NCBI RefSeq assembly: GCF_021390395.1
Contig: NZ_JAJUWT010000008.1
Span: 124,001-188,000 of the forward strand
Length of the DNA stretch: 64,000 nucleotides
Origin: Saccharothrix sp. S26
GTDB lineage: Bacteria > Actinomycetota > Actinomycetes > Mycobacteriales > Pseudonocardiaceae
Reading direction: 5' to 3'
Positions 18,701 through 26,628 of this stretch are shown here, piece by piece. A program made the translations under genes and the position numbers. Each line of letters starts with the position of its first letter. Position 1 is the stretch's first letter. Below the pieces are notes generated by a model. It was not told the origin of the DNA and searched no databases. It saw nothing but the letters and a program-made list of their open reading frames with translations.

Positions 18701-18864
18701 GCGCGGGCAGCGGCCTGGTCGCCTTCGGACCCACCGCGCGGCACCTCGGCGCGCTCGCCGCCGCGCTCGGCCGTCACGAGCGGGCCGCCGAGCACCACCG
18801 CCGTGCGCGCGAGATCGCCGAGCGGCTCGGCGCTCCACAGTGGACCGGCCCGGCGTTCACCTAA
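15772..18864 (+). CDS. Large BTAD-domain (AfsR/SARP-like) regulator with AAA ATPase and TPR-like C-terminus
   Basis: About 1,030 residues. Residues 1-95 form an OmpR-like winged helix (FGVLGPL... LVDDLWGG) and 100-245 the bacterial transcriptional activation domain. Residues ~260-600 form a STAND/AAA ATPase with Walker A GTAGAGKT (K295) and Walker B LLVFDD, and 600-1030 are helical repeats. Such proteins sense a signal through the C-terminus, oligomerise with ATP and activate transcription, often of antibiotic genes. The ATG at 15772 gives MVRFGVLGPL, the usual start; upstream frame extends only to a TTG at 15763. The nearest candidate target is the divergent dehalogenase-like gene. Confidence 0.87.
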   Translation: MVRFGVLGPLKAVGERGPVDLKGPRHRAVLARLLVAGGRVVPVTRLVDDLWGGDAPNGAIGAVQTFVGALRKALEPDRPPRTPARLLVTVPPGYALRADDVDARRFEAAVAQSARLLADGRPGDAAALLDEALALWRGPAYAEFADQPWAHGEVARLDEVRLLAVERRAEAALALGDPAGAVPDLRAHVAAHPLREDGRRLLALALYRTGRQGEALAALRQSREVLRAELGVDPGHALRRLETDILAHSPTLAPPPPPTRSTSFIGRADELAELDRAARTGRRLALLSGTAGAGKTALTREFTERLAAAGWTTAWGDCPEDAPAAWPWTRIADALAAAGHPPPDPLAHRLPRHRAIAAHLAGLPNPVLLVFDDLHRADEDTLALVTALAADPDAGRLLVVATYRSTEISAALTGALGRAARTDPVRVYLGGLTEPEVRELVEASTDRAPGDADVRAIHTRSGGNPFFVRELTRLWETDPALRTVPAGVRDVIRHRLGRLGDTARTHLRQASVLGQEVDLDVLIPLAGDEDAVLDTVESALLAGFLVEQDAQRLRFAHALVHETLYDDIPHARRARWHAATADVVERMRPDDVDTIAHHLLRAGNRAADARTAHYTRAAAERAERRFAPHQAAALWRETTRRAPHDLDAVMGLVRALAVTGDLEQARRHRAEAVAGVSADPVLVARTIGSFDVPAIWTTNDDEALSARLADAAERALGALPPGHPVERARLLITIAMERRADTGPRGREAAVRAEAIARDLDDPSLLGMALNGRFLQTCHRAGLAPDRARIGAELLDLATRHGLVSFEVLAHLILAQARTALADLAAADHHAAAADALAERHDLPLVGVFTAWHAALRLAVTGRSDEARAAYRAATTRLAGAGMPGVEHGIGPLALLSLGDLPDGDWGPYEPWARPVVLLARGRRAEALASPIPDSPHDLLLEARLCLHAVIAIEAGDQPTMARLYDALLPAAGELAGAGSGLVAFGPTARHLGALAAALGRHERAAEHHRRAREIAERLGAPQWTGPAFT

Positions 18865-18936
18865 GTGGCCGGCTCAGGGTGCCCGTCGGTGATCGTCCCG
18901 ATCCGACGCCCACGTGCCCGGCCATAGGTTCGCGAG

Positions 18937-20142
18937 GTGACTGCGAAACGACTGCTCGTACCCCTGCTCGCCGGCGCGGCGCTGACCGCCGCCGTGCCCG
19001 TGGCGACGGCCGCACCCTCGGCGGTGCGGCTGGAGGTCCCCGCGCCCACCGGCCCCTTCCGCGTCGGCACCACCGACCTGCACCTGGTCGACCACGCCCG
19101 CCCCGACCCGTGGGTGCCGGGCGCCACCAGGGAACTGATGGTCACCGTCCGGTACCCGGCCACGCGGACCGCGGGTGACGCGGCCCCGTTCATGCCACCC
19201 GCCGTCGCCGCGGCCGTCGCCGCGAGCGACGCCAGGGCGCTGCGCATCGACCCCGCCGAACTGGACTACGGCTTCGCCACCCACTCGGTCCCCGACGCGC
19301 CCGCCGTGCCCGGCCACCGGCCCGTCGTGCTGTACTCGCCCGGTCGCGGCAACCCGCGCGCCCTAGGCACCGGCCTCACCGAACAACTGGCGAGCCAGGG
19401 GTACGTGGTGGTCGCCATCGACCACACCCACGAGCCGCTCGCCGTGCAGTTCCCCGACGGGCGGGTCGCGCCGCGATCCATCCCGCCGCTGACCGTCGAC
19501 GTCACCAAGAAGATGATGGCCACCCGCGTGCGGGACGCGCGGTTCGTGCTCGACCAGCTCGAAGTCCTGGCCCGCGGCGGCAACCCGGACGCGGCCCGGC
19601 GCCCGCTGCCCGCGGGCCTGGGCCGGTCGCTGGACCTATCCCGGGTCGGCGCGTTCGGCCACTCGGCGGGCGGCTTCACCACGGGCGAGGCCATGCTGGC
19701 CGACCCGCGGATCGACGCGGGCGCGAACCTCGACGGCAGCATGGCCCACTCCCAGTCCACCGGGGAGTTCGGCCGCGTCGCCGAGGAAGGGCTGGACCGG
19801 CCGTTCCTGCTGATGAGCGCGGGCGACCACAGCGCGGCGTCCGACCTGTCGTGGCAGCGGTTCCTGGCCAACCACCGCGCCTGGGTGCGGCAACTGCACC
19901 TGCCCGACGCCGAGCACTCGTCGTTCACCGACCACCAGTCGCTGGTGCCGCTCCTGGCCGCGCACCTCGGCCTGGACCAAGCGGTCACCGCGCCCATCGT
20001 CGGCACCGTCGACCCCGCCCGCAGCACCGCCGCCCAGCGGGCCTACCTCACCGCGTTCTTCGACCAGCACCTGCGCCACCGGCCACGGCACCTGCTCGAC
20101 GGGCCGTCCGACCGGTACCCCGAGGTGCGCTTCCTCGGCTGA
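18937..20142 (+). CDS. Secreted alpha/beta hydrolase of the platelet-activating-factor acetylhydrolase type
   Basis: A 401-residue exported hydrolase. The signal peptide is residues 1-26 (ATA). The body resembles PAF-acetylhydrolase/dienelactone-type enzymes: VLYSPGRGNPR forms the oxyanion strand, S243 in GHSAGG is the nucleophile, the Asp of GANLDGSM is the probable acid, and a His of EHSSFTDH is the catalytic base. These enzymes cleave short-chain lipid esters; the substrate here is unknown. The GTG start gives a clean signal peptide. It ends 2 bases from the convergent MFS gene. Confidence 0.8.
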   Translation: MTAKRLLVPLLAGAALTAAVPVATAAPSAVRLEVPAPTGPFRVGTTDLHLVDHARPDPWVPGATRELMVTVRYPATRTAGDAAPFMPPAVAAAVAASDARALRIDPAELDYGFATHSVPDAPAVPGHRPVVLYSPGRGNPRALGTGLTEQLASQGYVVVAIDHTHEPLAVQFPDGRVAPRSIPPLTVDVTKKMMATRVRDARFVLDQLEVLARGGNPDAARRPLPAGLGRSLDLSRVGAFGHSAGGFTTGEAMLADPRIDAGANLDGSMAHSQSTGEFGRVAEEGLDRPFLLMSAGDHSAASDLSWQRFLANHRAWVRQLHLPDAEHSSFTDHQSLVPLLAAHLGLDQAVTAPIVGTVDPARSTAAQRAYLTAFFDQHLRHRPRHLLDGPSDRYPEVRFLG

Positions 20143-20144
20143 CA

Positions 20145-21329
20145 TCAGTCGTCGGCCGCGACCGACGCCGAGGACGGGACGGCGCGCACGGCCGGGACCA
20201 GGGCGAGCGCGGGGACCAGCAGCAACGGCACGACCAGCAGGGCGTGCAGCACGCCGACCCGGTCGCCGAGCAGGCCGACCACCGGCGGACCGGCCAGGAA
20301 CGCGGTGTACCCGATGACCGCGACCACGCTGACCCGTGCCGCCGCCCGTCCCTCCTCGTCGGCCGCGGCGCTCATGCCGACCGGGAAACCCAGCGCCGTG
20401 CCCAGACCCCACAACGCCACCCCGCCCACCGCCACCGCCGGCTCTCCCAGCACGGCCAGCGCCGCACCCACGACCGCCAGCAGCATCGTGCCCACCAGCA
20501 CCGGCACGCGTCCCCAGCGGTCCAGCGCGACCGTGCCCACCACCCGGCCCACCGTCATCGTCGCCACGAACACGCCGAACACCACCGCGCCCGCCGCCGC
20601 CCCGAACCCGTGCCCGTCCACGAACGCCACCGCGAGCCAGTCGTTCGCCGTGCCCTCGGTGAACGCCAGCACCAGCACCAACAGCCCGATCAGCAGCGTG
20701 CGCGGCTCCCGCCAGGCGTCCAGCACCCCGCTCTTGCGCGCGGTGCTCGTCCCGTACCGGAAGGACCGCGCCGCCACGGCCGTGCCGGCCACCACGACGA
20801 CCGCGACACCCATCAGGTGCACCGCCACCGGCAACCGAACCCACACCGCCACCGCCGCCAACCCGGCCGCCGCGACCGTCCCCAGGCTCCACACCGCGTG
20901 GAACCGCGGCATGACGGTCCGCCCCACCACCCGCTCCACGGCCGCCGCCTCGACGTTCATGGCCACGTTGCACGTCCCGGACCCGTACCCGAACAGGAAC
21001 AACCCGACCGCCGCCACCACCACCGACGGCCACACCCCGACCCCGACCGCGACGACGGCCAACCCGCCGCCGACCCCGCCGACCGCCACCCGAACCGCCC
21101 GCCGGGTCCCGAGCCGGTGCGTCACCTCCCCGGCCGTCCCCATCGCCACCACCGCGCCGGTCGACATGGCCAGCAACAACATCCCCAACCCGGTCGCGCC
21201 GAGCTGGAGCGCGTCACGGGCGGCGGGCACCCGGGCGAACCAGGACGCCACCGCCACCCCGTTGAGCCCGAACGCCACCGCGACCCCCACCACCGCGCCG
21301 CGGACCGCCGTCACCTCATCCCCGGACAT
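20145..21329 (-). CDS. MFS transporter
   Basis: A 394-residue protein with twelve hydrophobic segments, the GEVTHRLGTRRAVR loop between helices 2 and 3 (MFS motif A-like), and a second-half repeat LDRWGRVPVLVG. Relatives such as the YbjJ/YfkF type are sugar or drug exporters; the substrate is unknown. The ATG at 21329 is chosen over an upstream in-frame start because the added residues are Gly/Arg-rich and non-hydrophobic. It is divergent from the lacI-type gene, so that repressor may regulate it. Confidence 0.8.
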   Translation of the reverse strand: MSGDEVTAVRGAVVGVAVAFGLNGVAVASWFARVPAARDALQLGATGLGMLLLAMSTGAVVAMGTAGEVTHRLGTRRAVRVAVGGVGGGLAVVAVGVGVWPSVVVAAVGLFLFGYGSGTCNVAMNVEAAAVERVVGRTVMPRFHAVWSLGTVAAAGLAAVAVWVRLPVAVHLMGVAVVVVAGTAVAARSFRYGTSTARKSGVLDAWREPRTLLIGLLVLVLAFTEGTANDWLAVAFVDGHGFGAAAGAVVFGVFVATMTVGRVVGTVALDRWGRVPVLVGTMLLAVVGAALAVLGEPAVAVGGVALWGLGTALGFPVGMSAAADEEGRAAARVSVVAVIGYTAFLAGPPVVGLLGDRVGVLHALLVVPLLLVPALALVPAVRAVPSSASVAADD

Positions 21330-21564
21330 GTCGCGCCCACCCCGCCCCTCCGGACCTTCGCCCCTGCCGCTTCGGCTTGCCTGCCCGCACCCGCCCACCT
21401 CTCACCCGTCCGGCTCTCCGTTCTTCCGTTCCTCCCTCGCCATCCACGCCTGACCGCTGTTCCGGGCCTTGCCGCTCTCCTGACCTCCGCGGCCCGCCCG
21501 GCCTTGACCGCCTTCCGATCTCCCGGCGTGTCAGCGTGTCGGTGGGACAGTCGTGACCCCACCC

Positions 21565-21580
21565 GTGGAAGCGCTTCCAC
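21565..21580. promoter_or_regulatory. LacI-family operator, 16-bp perfect palindrome
   Basis: GTGGAAGCGCTTCCAC is an exact palindrome with the central CG step typical of LacI/CcpA-type operators. It lies 31 bases before the lacI start and about 235 bases before the divergent MFS start. A related box GGAAAGCGCTTTCC precedes the sugar ABC operon at 26477. Confidence 0.85.
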
Positions 21581-21611
21581 CGCAACCCCCGCTGCCGGCA
21601 GACTTGCCGTC

Positions 21612-22598
21612 GTGGTGGAGCAGCGCCGCGAGGCGACCCTGGCCGACGTCGCACGTCGAGCGGGCGTGTCGATGGCCACCGCCTCCCGCGCCCTGTCCGC
21701 GCGCGGCCCGGCCTCATCGTCCACACGGGACCGCGTCACCGCCGCCGCCCGCGCCCTGGGCTACGTCCCGAACCCCGCCGCCCGCGCCCTGGCCACCCGC
21801 AGCGGCACCCGGATCGCGATAGCCGTCGGCGGCCACACGGCCCACGTGCTGAACGACCCCTACGTCGCCCGCGTCACCGCCGCCACCGCCACGACGGCCG
21901 CGTCACGCGAAATCGGCGCATCCCTGCACTGGCTGCCGCTGCACACCCCGGCCGCCCTGGCCGAACTCGCCGAGAATCGCGACATCAGCGGCATCATCGT
22001 CGTCAACCCGACCGAACCGGCCCTGGCCGCGCTCCCGCGCTCCGCCCGCCGCCGCGTCGCCGCCATCGGCATCGGCTCGCGCGACGTGCCGTCCTTCGAC
22101 GTCGACAACGCCACCGGCACCACCCGGGTCGTCGAGCACCTGCTCGCCACGGGCCGCCGCCGGATCGCCATGATCACCGGCCCCGAGTGGCTGCCGTGCA
22201 CCCGCCGCGCCCTGTCCGCCTACCACCGCGCGACCGCCGACGCCGGCACCCCGTCCCGCCACGTCCCCGGCGACTTCACCGCGGCCAGGGGCGGCCGCGC
22301 CGCGGCCGACATCATGACCCGCTGGCCGGACACCGACGCGATCTTCGCGCTGGGTGACCTGTCCGCCCTCGGCGCGCTGGACGCCCTCCGCCGCGACGGC
22401 GTGGACGTGCCCGGCGACGTCGCGGTCGCGGGGTTCGACGACCTCGCGTTCGCGGCGCTGAGCCGGCCCGGGCTGACCACGGCGACGCACCCGGTCGAGG
22501 CGATCGCGGCCGGGGCCGCGGCGGCGCTGCTCGATCGCCGCCCGGTCGTCCCGCTGACCTTCTACCCGTCCACCCTCGTGGTGCGGGGGAGTGGCTGA
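21612..22598 (+). CDS. LacI-family transcriptional repressor
   Basis: A 328-residue regulator. The N-terminal helix-turn-helix is ATLADVARRAGVSMATASRALSARG, followed by the hinge NPAARALATRSG and a periplasmic-binding-protein-like sugar domain ending in GDVAVAGFDDLAFAALSRPGLTTA. It starts with GTG at 21612 (GTG at 21615 is equally possible); no strong ribosome binding site is visible. Its own operator lies just upstream, and a similar box precedes the ABC importer operon 5 kb away, so it probably represses itself and sugar uptake until an inducer binds. Confidence 0.88.
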   Translation: MVEQRREATLADVARRAGVSMATASRALSARGPASSSTRDRVTAAARALGYVPNPAARALATRSGTRIAIAVGGHTAHVLNDPYVARVTAATATTAASREIGASLHWLPLHTPAALAELAENRDISGIIVVNPTEPALAALPRSARRRVAAIGIGSRDVPSFDVDNATGTTRVVEHLLATGRRRIAMITGPEWLPCTRRALSAYHRATADAGTPSRHVPGDFTAARGGRAAADIMTRWPDTDAIFALGDLSALGALDALRRDGVDVPGDVAVAGFDDLAFAALSRPGLTTATHPVEAIAAGAAAALLDRRPVVPLTFYPSTLVVRGSG

Positions 22599-22781
22599 GC
22601 CGGTGCGACGTCCCCTCGGCGAGCGGCCGGGTGGGGTGCGCGAGGGGCGGGGTTGGGTTGCCGGCCTCGTTGTTTCAACCGACGTTCCAAAGGCTTGATA
22701 ACGGCGTTTTCGTTGATAGTCCGGTTCAGATTCACCCGTTCGTGGCGGCGGAGTGGTTGATCAGTGCTGGTCAGGGCGATG

Positions 22782-23354
22782 TTAGCGGGAAGTCGGGGAT
22801 TCGGCGAGCGCGGTGGCGTGGCGGCGGTCGACGGCGACGGCGGCCATCAGCACGCAGCCGGTCATCGGCACCAGCAGCGGCGGGTGTTGCCACGTCACGA
22901 CCAGCAGCACGGCCAGGGACATCACCAAGAGCAGCGAGCCCGCGAAATCACCCGCCGCCCGCCGCGCCCCCTCCCGCAGCACGGACGGCCAACGCCCGGA
23001 CGGCGACCACAACGCGGCGGCACGCAGCACGACCACCGCCAAGCCGACGGCCGCCACGGCGCACACGACGGCCACCAAGCCACCACCCGCCACCCGCGTC
23101 CGCAGGAACACCACGTCCACCACCAGCACGGCGAACCCGGCGACCACCCCCAGCGACACCGCCCACCCGCCCGACAGCGCCGCCCGCACCCGCCCGAAGA
23201 ACGACCGCACGGACGTGGTCTCACCGTCGACGTGCGCCTTGATGTGCGCGCACCCCGCCGCCAGCGCCGGCACCAGGGTCACCACCGGCAGCGCGACCAG
23301 CAGCACCAGCAGCCCCGCCAGGAGGCACTCGCCGAACAGCGCGAACCGCCTCAT
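22782..23354 (-). CDS. DUF624 (YesL-like) membrane protein
   Basis: A 190-residue protein with about five membrane helices, beginning RRFALFGECLLAGLLVLLVALP and containing HIKAHVDGETTSVRSFFGRVRAAL, the pattern of YesL/DUF624 proteins that accompany MalFG-type sugar importers. Its ATG overlaps the permease stop as ATGA, so it is the last gene of the ABC operon. Role unknown; probably an accessory to the importer. The 183-base gap after it is gene-free and locally less GC-rich. Confidence 0.8.
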   Translation of the reverse strand: MRRFALFGECLLAGLLVLLVALPVVTLVPALAAGCAHIKAHVDGETTSVRSFFGRVRAALSGGWAVSLGVVAGFAVLVVDVVFLRTRVAGGGLVAVVCAVAAVGLAVVVLRAAALWSPSGRWPSVLREGARRAAGDFAGSLLLVMSLAVLLVVTWQHPPLLVPMTGCVLMAAVAVDRRHATALAESPTSR

Positions 23355-24187
23355 CCCTTCAACCCCGACGTCGACACGCCCTCCACCAGGAACCGCTGGA
23401 AGAACAGGAAGAACAGGATCACCGGCACCAGCGCCAGCATCGACATCGCCATCAACGCCCCGAAGTCCGACCCCGACGTCTCGTCGATGTACAGCTGCAA
23501 CGCCAACGGCAACGGGTACTTGTCCGGCGTGCTCAGGTAGATCAACGGCCCGAAGAAGTCGTTCCAGCTCCAGATGAACGTGAAGATCGCCGTCGTGATG
23601 AGCGCCGGGCGGCACAGCGGCAGGATGATGTGCCAGAACACCGTCCAGTGCCCGGCCCCGTCGATCTTCGCCGACTCGTCCAGCTCACGCGGCAGCTGCC
23701 GGATGAACTGCACGATCAGGAACACGAAGAACGCCTCCGACGCCAGGAACTTGCCCGCCAGCAGCGGCACGTAGGTGTCGACCAGGTCGAGGTTCTGGAA
23801 CACCACGTACTGCGGGATGATCAACACGTGGAACGGCAGCAGCAGCGTCGCGATCATGATCGCGAACAGCGTCGTCCGACCGCGGAACCGCAGGCGGGCG
23901 AAGGCGTACCCGGCCAGCGCCGACGACGCGACCGTCCCCACCACCGACAGCACCGCCAGCACGGCCGAGTTCCAGAAGAACCGGCCGACGCCGATGCCCA
24001 CCACGCCCTCGAACACGCGCTCGTAGTTGGCGAGCGTCGGCTCGGTCGGCACGAGCTGCAAGCTGCCCAGGATCGCCTCGGACGGCTTGAACGTCGCCGC
24101 CGCCACCCACACGATCGGGTACAGCACGATCGCGAGCAGCGCCAGCACGCCGACGTGCCACGCCACCCTGGTCACCGTCCGGCTCAT
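23351..24187 (-). CDS. Carbohydrate ABC transporter permease (MalG type)
   Basis: A 278-residue inner-membrane permease with six helices. The EAA loop that contacts the ATPase is visible as ELDESAKIDGAGHWTVFWHIILPLCRPAL. The C-terminus EGVSTSGLKG is typical. It pairs with the upstream permease, whose stop overlaps this start by four bases (ATGA). No ATPase gene is in the operon; many actinomycete sugar importers share a common MsiK-type ATPase encoded elsewhere. Confidence 0.92.
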   Translation of the reverse strand: MSRTVTRVAWHVGVLALLAIVLYPIVWVAAATFKPSEAILGSLQLVPTEPTLANYERVFEGVVGIGVGRFFWNSAVLAVLSVVGTVASSALAGYAFARLRFRGRTTLFAIMIATLLLPFHVLIIPQYVVFQNLDLVDTYVPLLAGKFLASEAFFVFLIVQFIRQLPRELDESAKIDGAGHWTVFWHIILPLCRPALITTAIFTFIWSWNDFFGPLIYLSTPDKYPLPLALQLYIDETSGSDFGALMAMSMLALVPVILFFLFFQRFLVEGVSTSGLKG

Positions 24188-25149
24188 CGCTTGTCCCCCG
24201 AGTCCCCGGAGTAGAAGACCCACCCGCGCGCGGTGCGGAACAGGAACACCGTGACCAGGCCGACGCCCAGCAGCAGCATCCACGCCATCGCCGACGCGTA
24301 GCCCATCCGGTAGTCGCCGAAACCCCGGTCGAACAGGTAGATCGTGTAGAACAACGTGCTGCCCGCCGGCTGCCCGTTCGGCCCGCCGACCACGTACGCC
24401 GACGTGAACACCTGGAACGCGTTGATCGTCTCCAGCAGCAGGTTGAAGAACAGCACCGGCGAGATCATCGGCAGCGTGATCGACCAGAACCGCCGGGCAC
24501 GGCTCGCGCCGTCGACCTCGGCCGCCTCGTACAGCTCCGGCGGCACCTGCTTGAGCCCCGCCAGGAAGATCACCATCGGCGCGCCGAGCTGCCACGTCGC
24601 CAGCAGCACCAGCATCATCAGCGAGAAGTCCGGGTTGCCCGCCCAGCCGCCGGTGTCGATGCCGACCTTCAGCAGCAGCCGGTCGACCACCGAGTCGTCG
24701 CTGAACATCATCTTCCACACGATCGCGACGCCGACGCTGCCGCCGATCAGCGACGGGCCGTAGAACGCGGCCCGGTAGAAGCCCTGGCCCGCCCGCTTGC
24801 TGTTGAGCAGCATCGCCACGGCCAGCGCGGCGGCCAGCTTGACCGGCACGGCCAGCGCCACGTAGATCGCCGTGACCTCCACCGACCGCAGCCACCGCGC
24901 GTCGGTGAACATCCGCTCGTAGTTCTCCAGCCCGATCCAGTTCGGCGTGTTGAACAGGTCGTAGTCGGTGAACGACAGGTACAGCGAGGTCACCATGGGC
25001 CCGAGCGTCAGCACGACGATCCCGATGATCCACGGCGACAGGAACAGGTAGCCGGCCACCCCGTCGCCGGGCAGGCGGGACCGCTTGCGCGGACCCGCCC
25101 CCCGCGCGACGGCGACCTCGGTCCGCGGCGCCATCGTCGCCCGGCTCAC
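24184..25149 (-). CDS. Carbohydrate ABC transporter permease (MalF type)
   Basis: A 321-residue permease with six helices after a short basic N-terminus. The EAA loop is ELYEAAEVDGASRARRFWSITLPMISPVLFF. The GTG start at 25149 overlaps the stop of the binding-protein gene (GTGA), showing coupling. With its MalG-type partner it forms the sugar channel; substrate specificity sits in the binding protein. Confidence 0.92.
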   Translation of the reverse strand: MSRATMAPRTEVAVARGAGPRKRSRLPGDGVAGYLFLSPWIIGIVVLTLGPMVTSLYLSFTDYDLFNTPNWIGLENYERMFTDARWLRSVEVTAIYVALAVPVKLAAALAVAMLLNSKRAGQGFYRAAFYGPSLIGGSVGVAIVWKMMFSDDSVVDRLLLKVGIDTGGWAGNPDFSLMMLVLLATWQLGAPMVIFLAGLKQVPPELYEAAEVDGASRARRFWSITLPMISPVLFFNLLLETINAFQVFTSAYVVGGPNGQPAGSTLFYTIYLFDRGFGDYRMGYASAMAWMLLLGVGLVTVFLFRTARGWVFYSGDSGDKR

Positions 25150-26423
25150 GACCCGAGGGTCTCTTCCGCCTCGGTGAAGAACTGCTCGACCGCCTCGTCC
25201 ACGGAGATGCGGCCGTACTGGAGCTCCTCGGCGATCCGGATGAACGCCTGCTCCAACGAGCCCGCGCCCTTCGGCGGGGCAGGCGGCGTCTTGCCGAACT
25301 TGTCCTTGAGGCCCTCTTCGTACGCCGCCACGGTGGCCAGCGGTCCTTCGAGCTGCACCGCGGCGCGCTGCGCGTTGGTCGGCGGCAGGCCGCGGTTCGC
25401 GCCGAAGATCTTGCCGACCTCGGGGTCGTTGACCATGAACGACACCAGCTTGGCCGCCGCGGCCGGGTGCTCGGTCTTCTGCGACACGCTGAGCAGCATC
25501 GACGGCTTCAGGTACTGGCCGGAGGTGCCCGCCTGGTCCGTCGGCACGGGCCCGAGCTTCAGCTCGGCCTTGGCGGACTTGTCGTAGCGGGCCATGAAGT
25601 TGTCCCAGCCGAGGTCACCGGCGATCAGATCCTGCTCCAGCGCGTGCGCGGGCTTGATCTGCACGCCCTTCTCGATGGGCAGGGTGACCTTGGCGTCGGT
25701 GAGCGCCTTGCCCTCCTTGAAGAACTCGGCCAACCGCGCCTTGTCGAAGCCGAGCTTGCCGTCCTCGGTGTAGAGCGACTTGCCCTCCTGGCGCAGTTGC
25801 AGCTCCAGGTTGTAGTAGCTGCCGACGTAGTTGCCGCCGCCGGGCACGCCGGTCTTCTCCGCGATCGCCTTGATGGCGGCGCGGTAGTCGTCCCAGGTCC
25901 AGCCTTCCTTGGGCTCCATGACACCGGCCTGGGCGTACAACGCCGGGTTGTAGATGTAACCCCAGGTGTTGCCGCCGGTCGGCACGCCGTACAGCTTGCC
26001 GTCGATCTCGCCCGCGCCCTTGAGCCCCGGCAGCAGGTCACCGAGTTCGAGGTTCTTGCCTTCCTGTTTCTTCAGGTCGTAGAGCGCGTTGCGGTCGGAG
26101 TACTCGCGGAGGTAGGCGAAGTCCATCTGGAGCACGTCCGGCGCGTTGCCGCCCGCGGTCTCGGTGGCCATCTTCTGCCAGTACGCCTCGAACTCCTGGA
26201 AGCTCGGCGTCACCTTGATCTCGGGGTTCTTGCTCTGGAAGAGGTCGATCGCCTTCTGCATCAGCTCGGCGCGCTCGGCGTTCCCCCACCACGAGAACCG
26301 CAGCGTGGCGGGACCGGCCTGGGTGTCGTCGCCGCTGCCGCTGCCACCGCTGCCACCGCAGCCGACGGCCAGCAGCGCCACCATCGACGTCGCCAGGACT
26401 CTGAAACGTTTCAGTGCAGCCAT
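25146..26423 (-). CDS. Sugar ABC transporter solute-binding lipoprotein
   Basis: A 425-residue family-1 solute-binding protein. Lipoprotein signal: MAALKRFRVLATSM then a hydrophobic core and lipobox LAVGC with C22 as anchor, followed by a Gly/Ser linker. The mature protein has the two-lobed MalE/UgpB pattern (SWWGNAERAE, APDVLQMDFAYLREYSDRN, YGVPTGGNTWGYIYNPALY). The ATG at 26423 follows GGAGGG. It heads the operon binding protein-MalF-MalG-DUF624. A LacI-type palindrome lies 53 bases upstream and another overlaps codons 4-8. Substrate probably an oligosaccharide released by the neighbouring arabinan enzymes. Confidence 0.92.
   Translation of the reverse strand: MAALKRFRVLATSMVALLAVGCGGSGGSGSGDDTQAGPATLRFSWWGNAERAELMQKAIDLFQSKNPEIKVTPSFQEFEAYWQKMATETAGGNAPDVLQMDFAYLREYSDRNALYDLKKQEGKNLELGDLLPGLKGAGEIDGKLYGVPTGGNTWGYIYNPALYAQAGVMEPKEGWTWDDYRAAIKAIAEKTGVPGGGNYVGSYYNLELQLRQEGKSLYTEDGKLGFDKARLAEFFKEGKALTDAKVTLPIEKGVQIKPAHALEQDLIAGDLGWDNFMARYDKSAKAELKLGPVPTDQAGTSGQYLKPSMLLSVSQKTEHPAAAAKLVSFMVNDPEVGKIFGANRGLPPTNAQRAAVQLEGPLATVAAYEEGLKDKFGKTPPAPPKGAGSLEQAFIRIAEELQYGRISVDEAVEQFFTEAEETLGS
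26401..26414. promoter_or_regulatory. 14-bp palindrome inside the first codons of the binding-protein gene
   Basis: CTGAAACGTTTCAG is an exact palindrome with a central CG, resembling LacI-family operators such as GAAACGTTTC. It overlaps codons 4-8 of the binding-protein gene. It could be an internal operator that cooperates with the box at 26477, or chance. Confidence 0.4.
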
Positions 26424-26476
26424 TCGAAAACCCTCCGGTCTCGACCGCTTCCCGAGGCCACGCGCGGTGCAGCGGG

Positions 26477-26490
26477 GGAAAGCGCTTTCC
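26477..26490. promoter_or_regulatory. LacI-family operator upstream of the sugar ABC operon
   Basis: GGAAAGCGCTTTCC is an exact 14-bp palindrome 53 bases upstream of the binding-protein start. Its core AGCGCT matches the palindrome at the lacI gene (21565-21580), supporting control by that repressor. Confidence 0.75.
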
Positions 26491-26628
26491 GGGAGGCTAC
26501 GAGCACGTTGCGCCAACGTCAATGCCCACTTTGGCGGCCGTGCGGCGGCTGACCGGGCGCGCTCCGCCCCGGCCGACGCCCCCGTCCACCGCGGGGTGCG
26601 GCGGACGAGGGCGGACGACCGGTCGACG

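Noticed and set aside
22660..22781. AT-richer stretch between lacI and the DUF624 gene, considered as a mobile remnant or small RNA
   Set aside because: No inverted ends, repeats or hairpin with terminator; only a local drop in GC between convergent genes.
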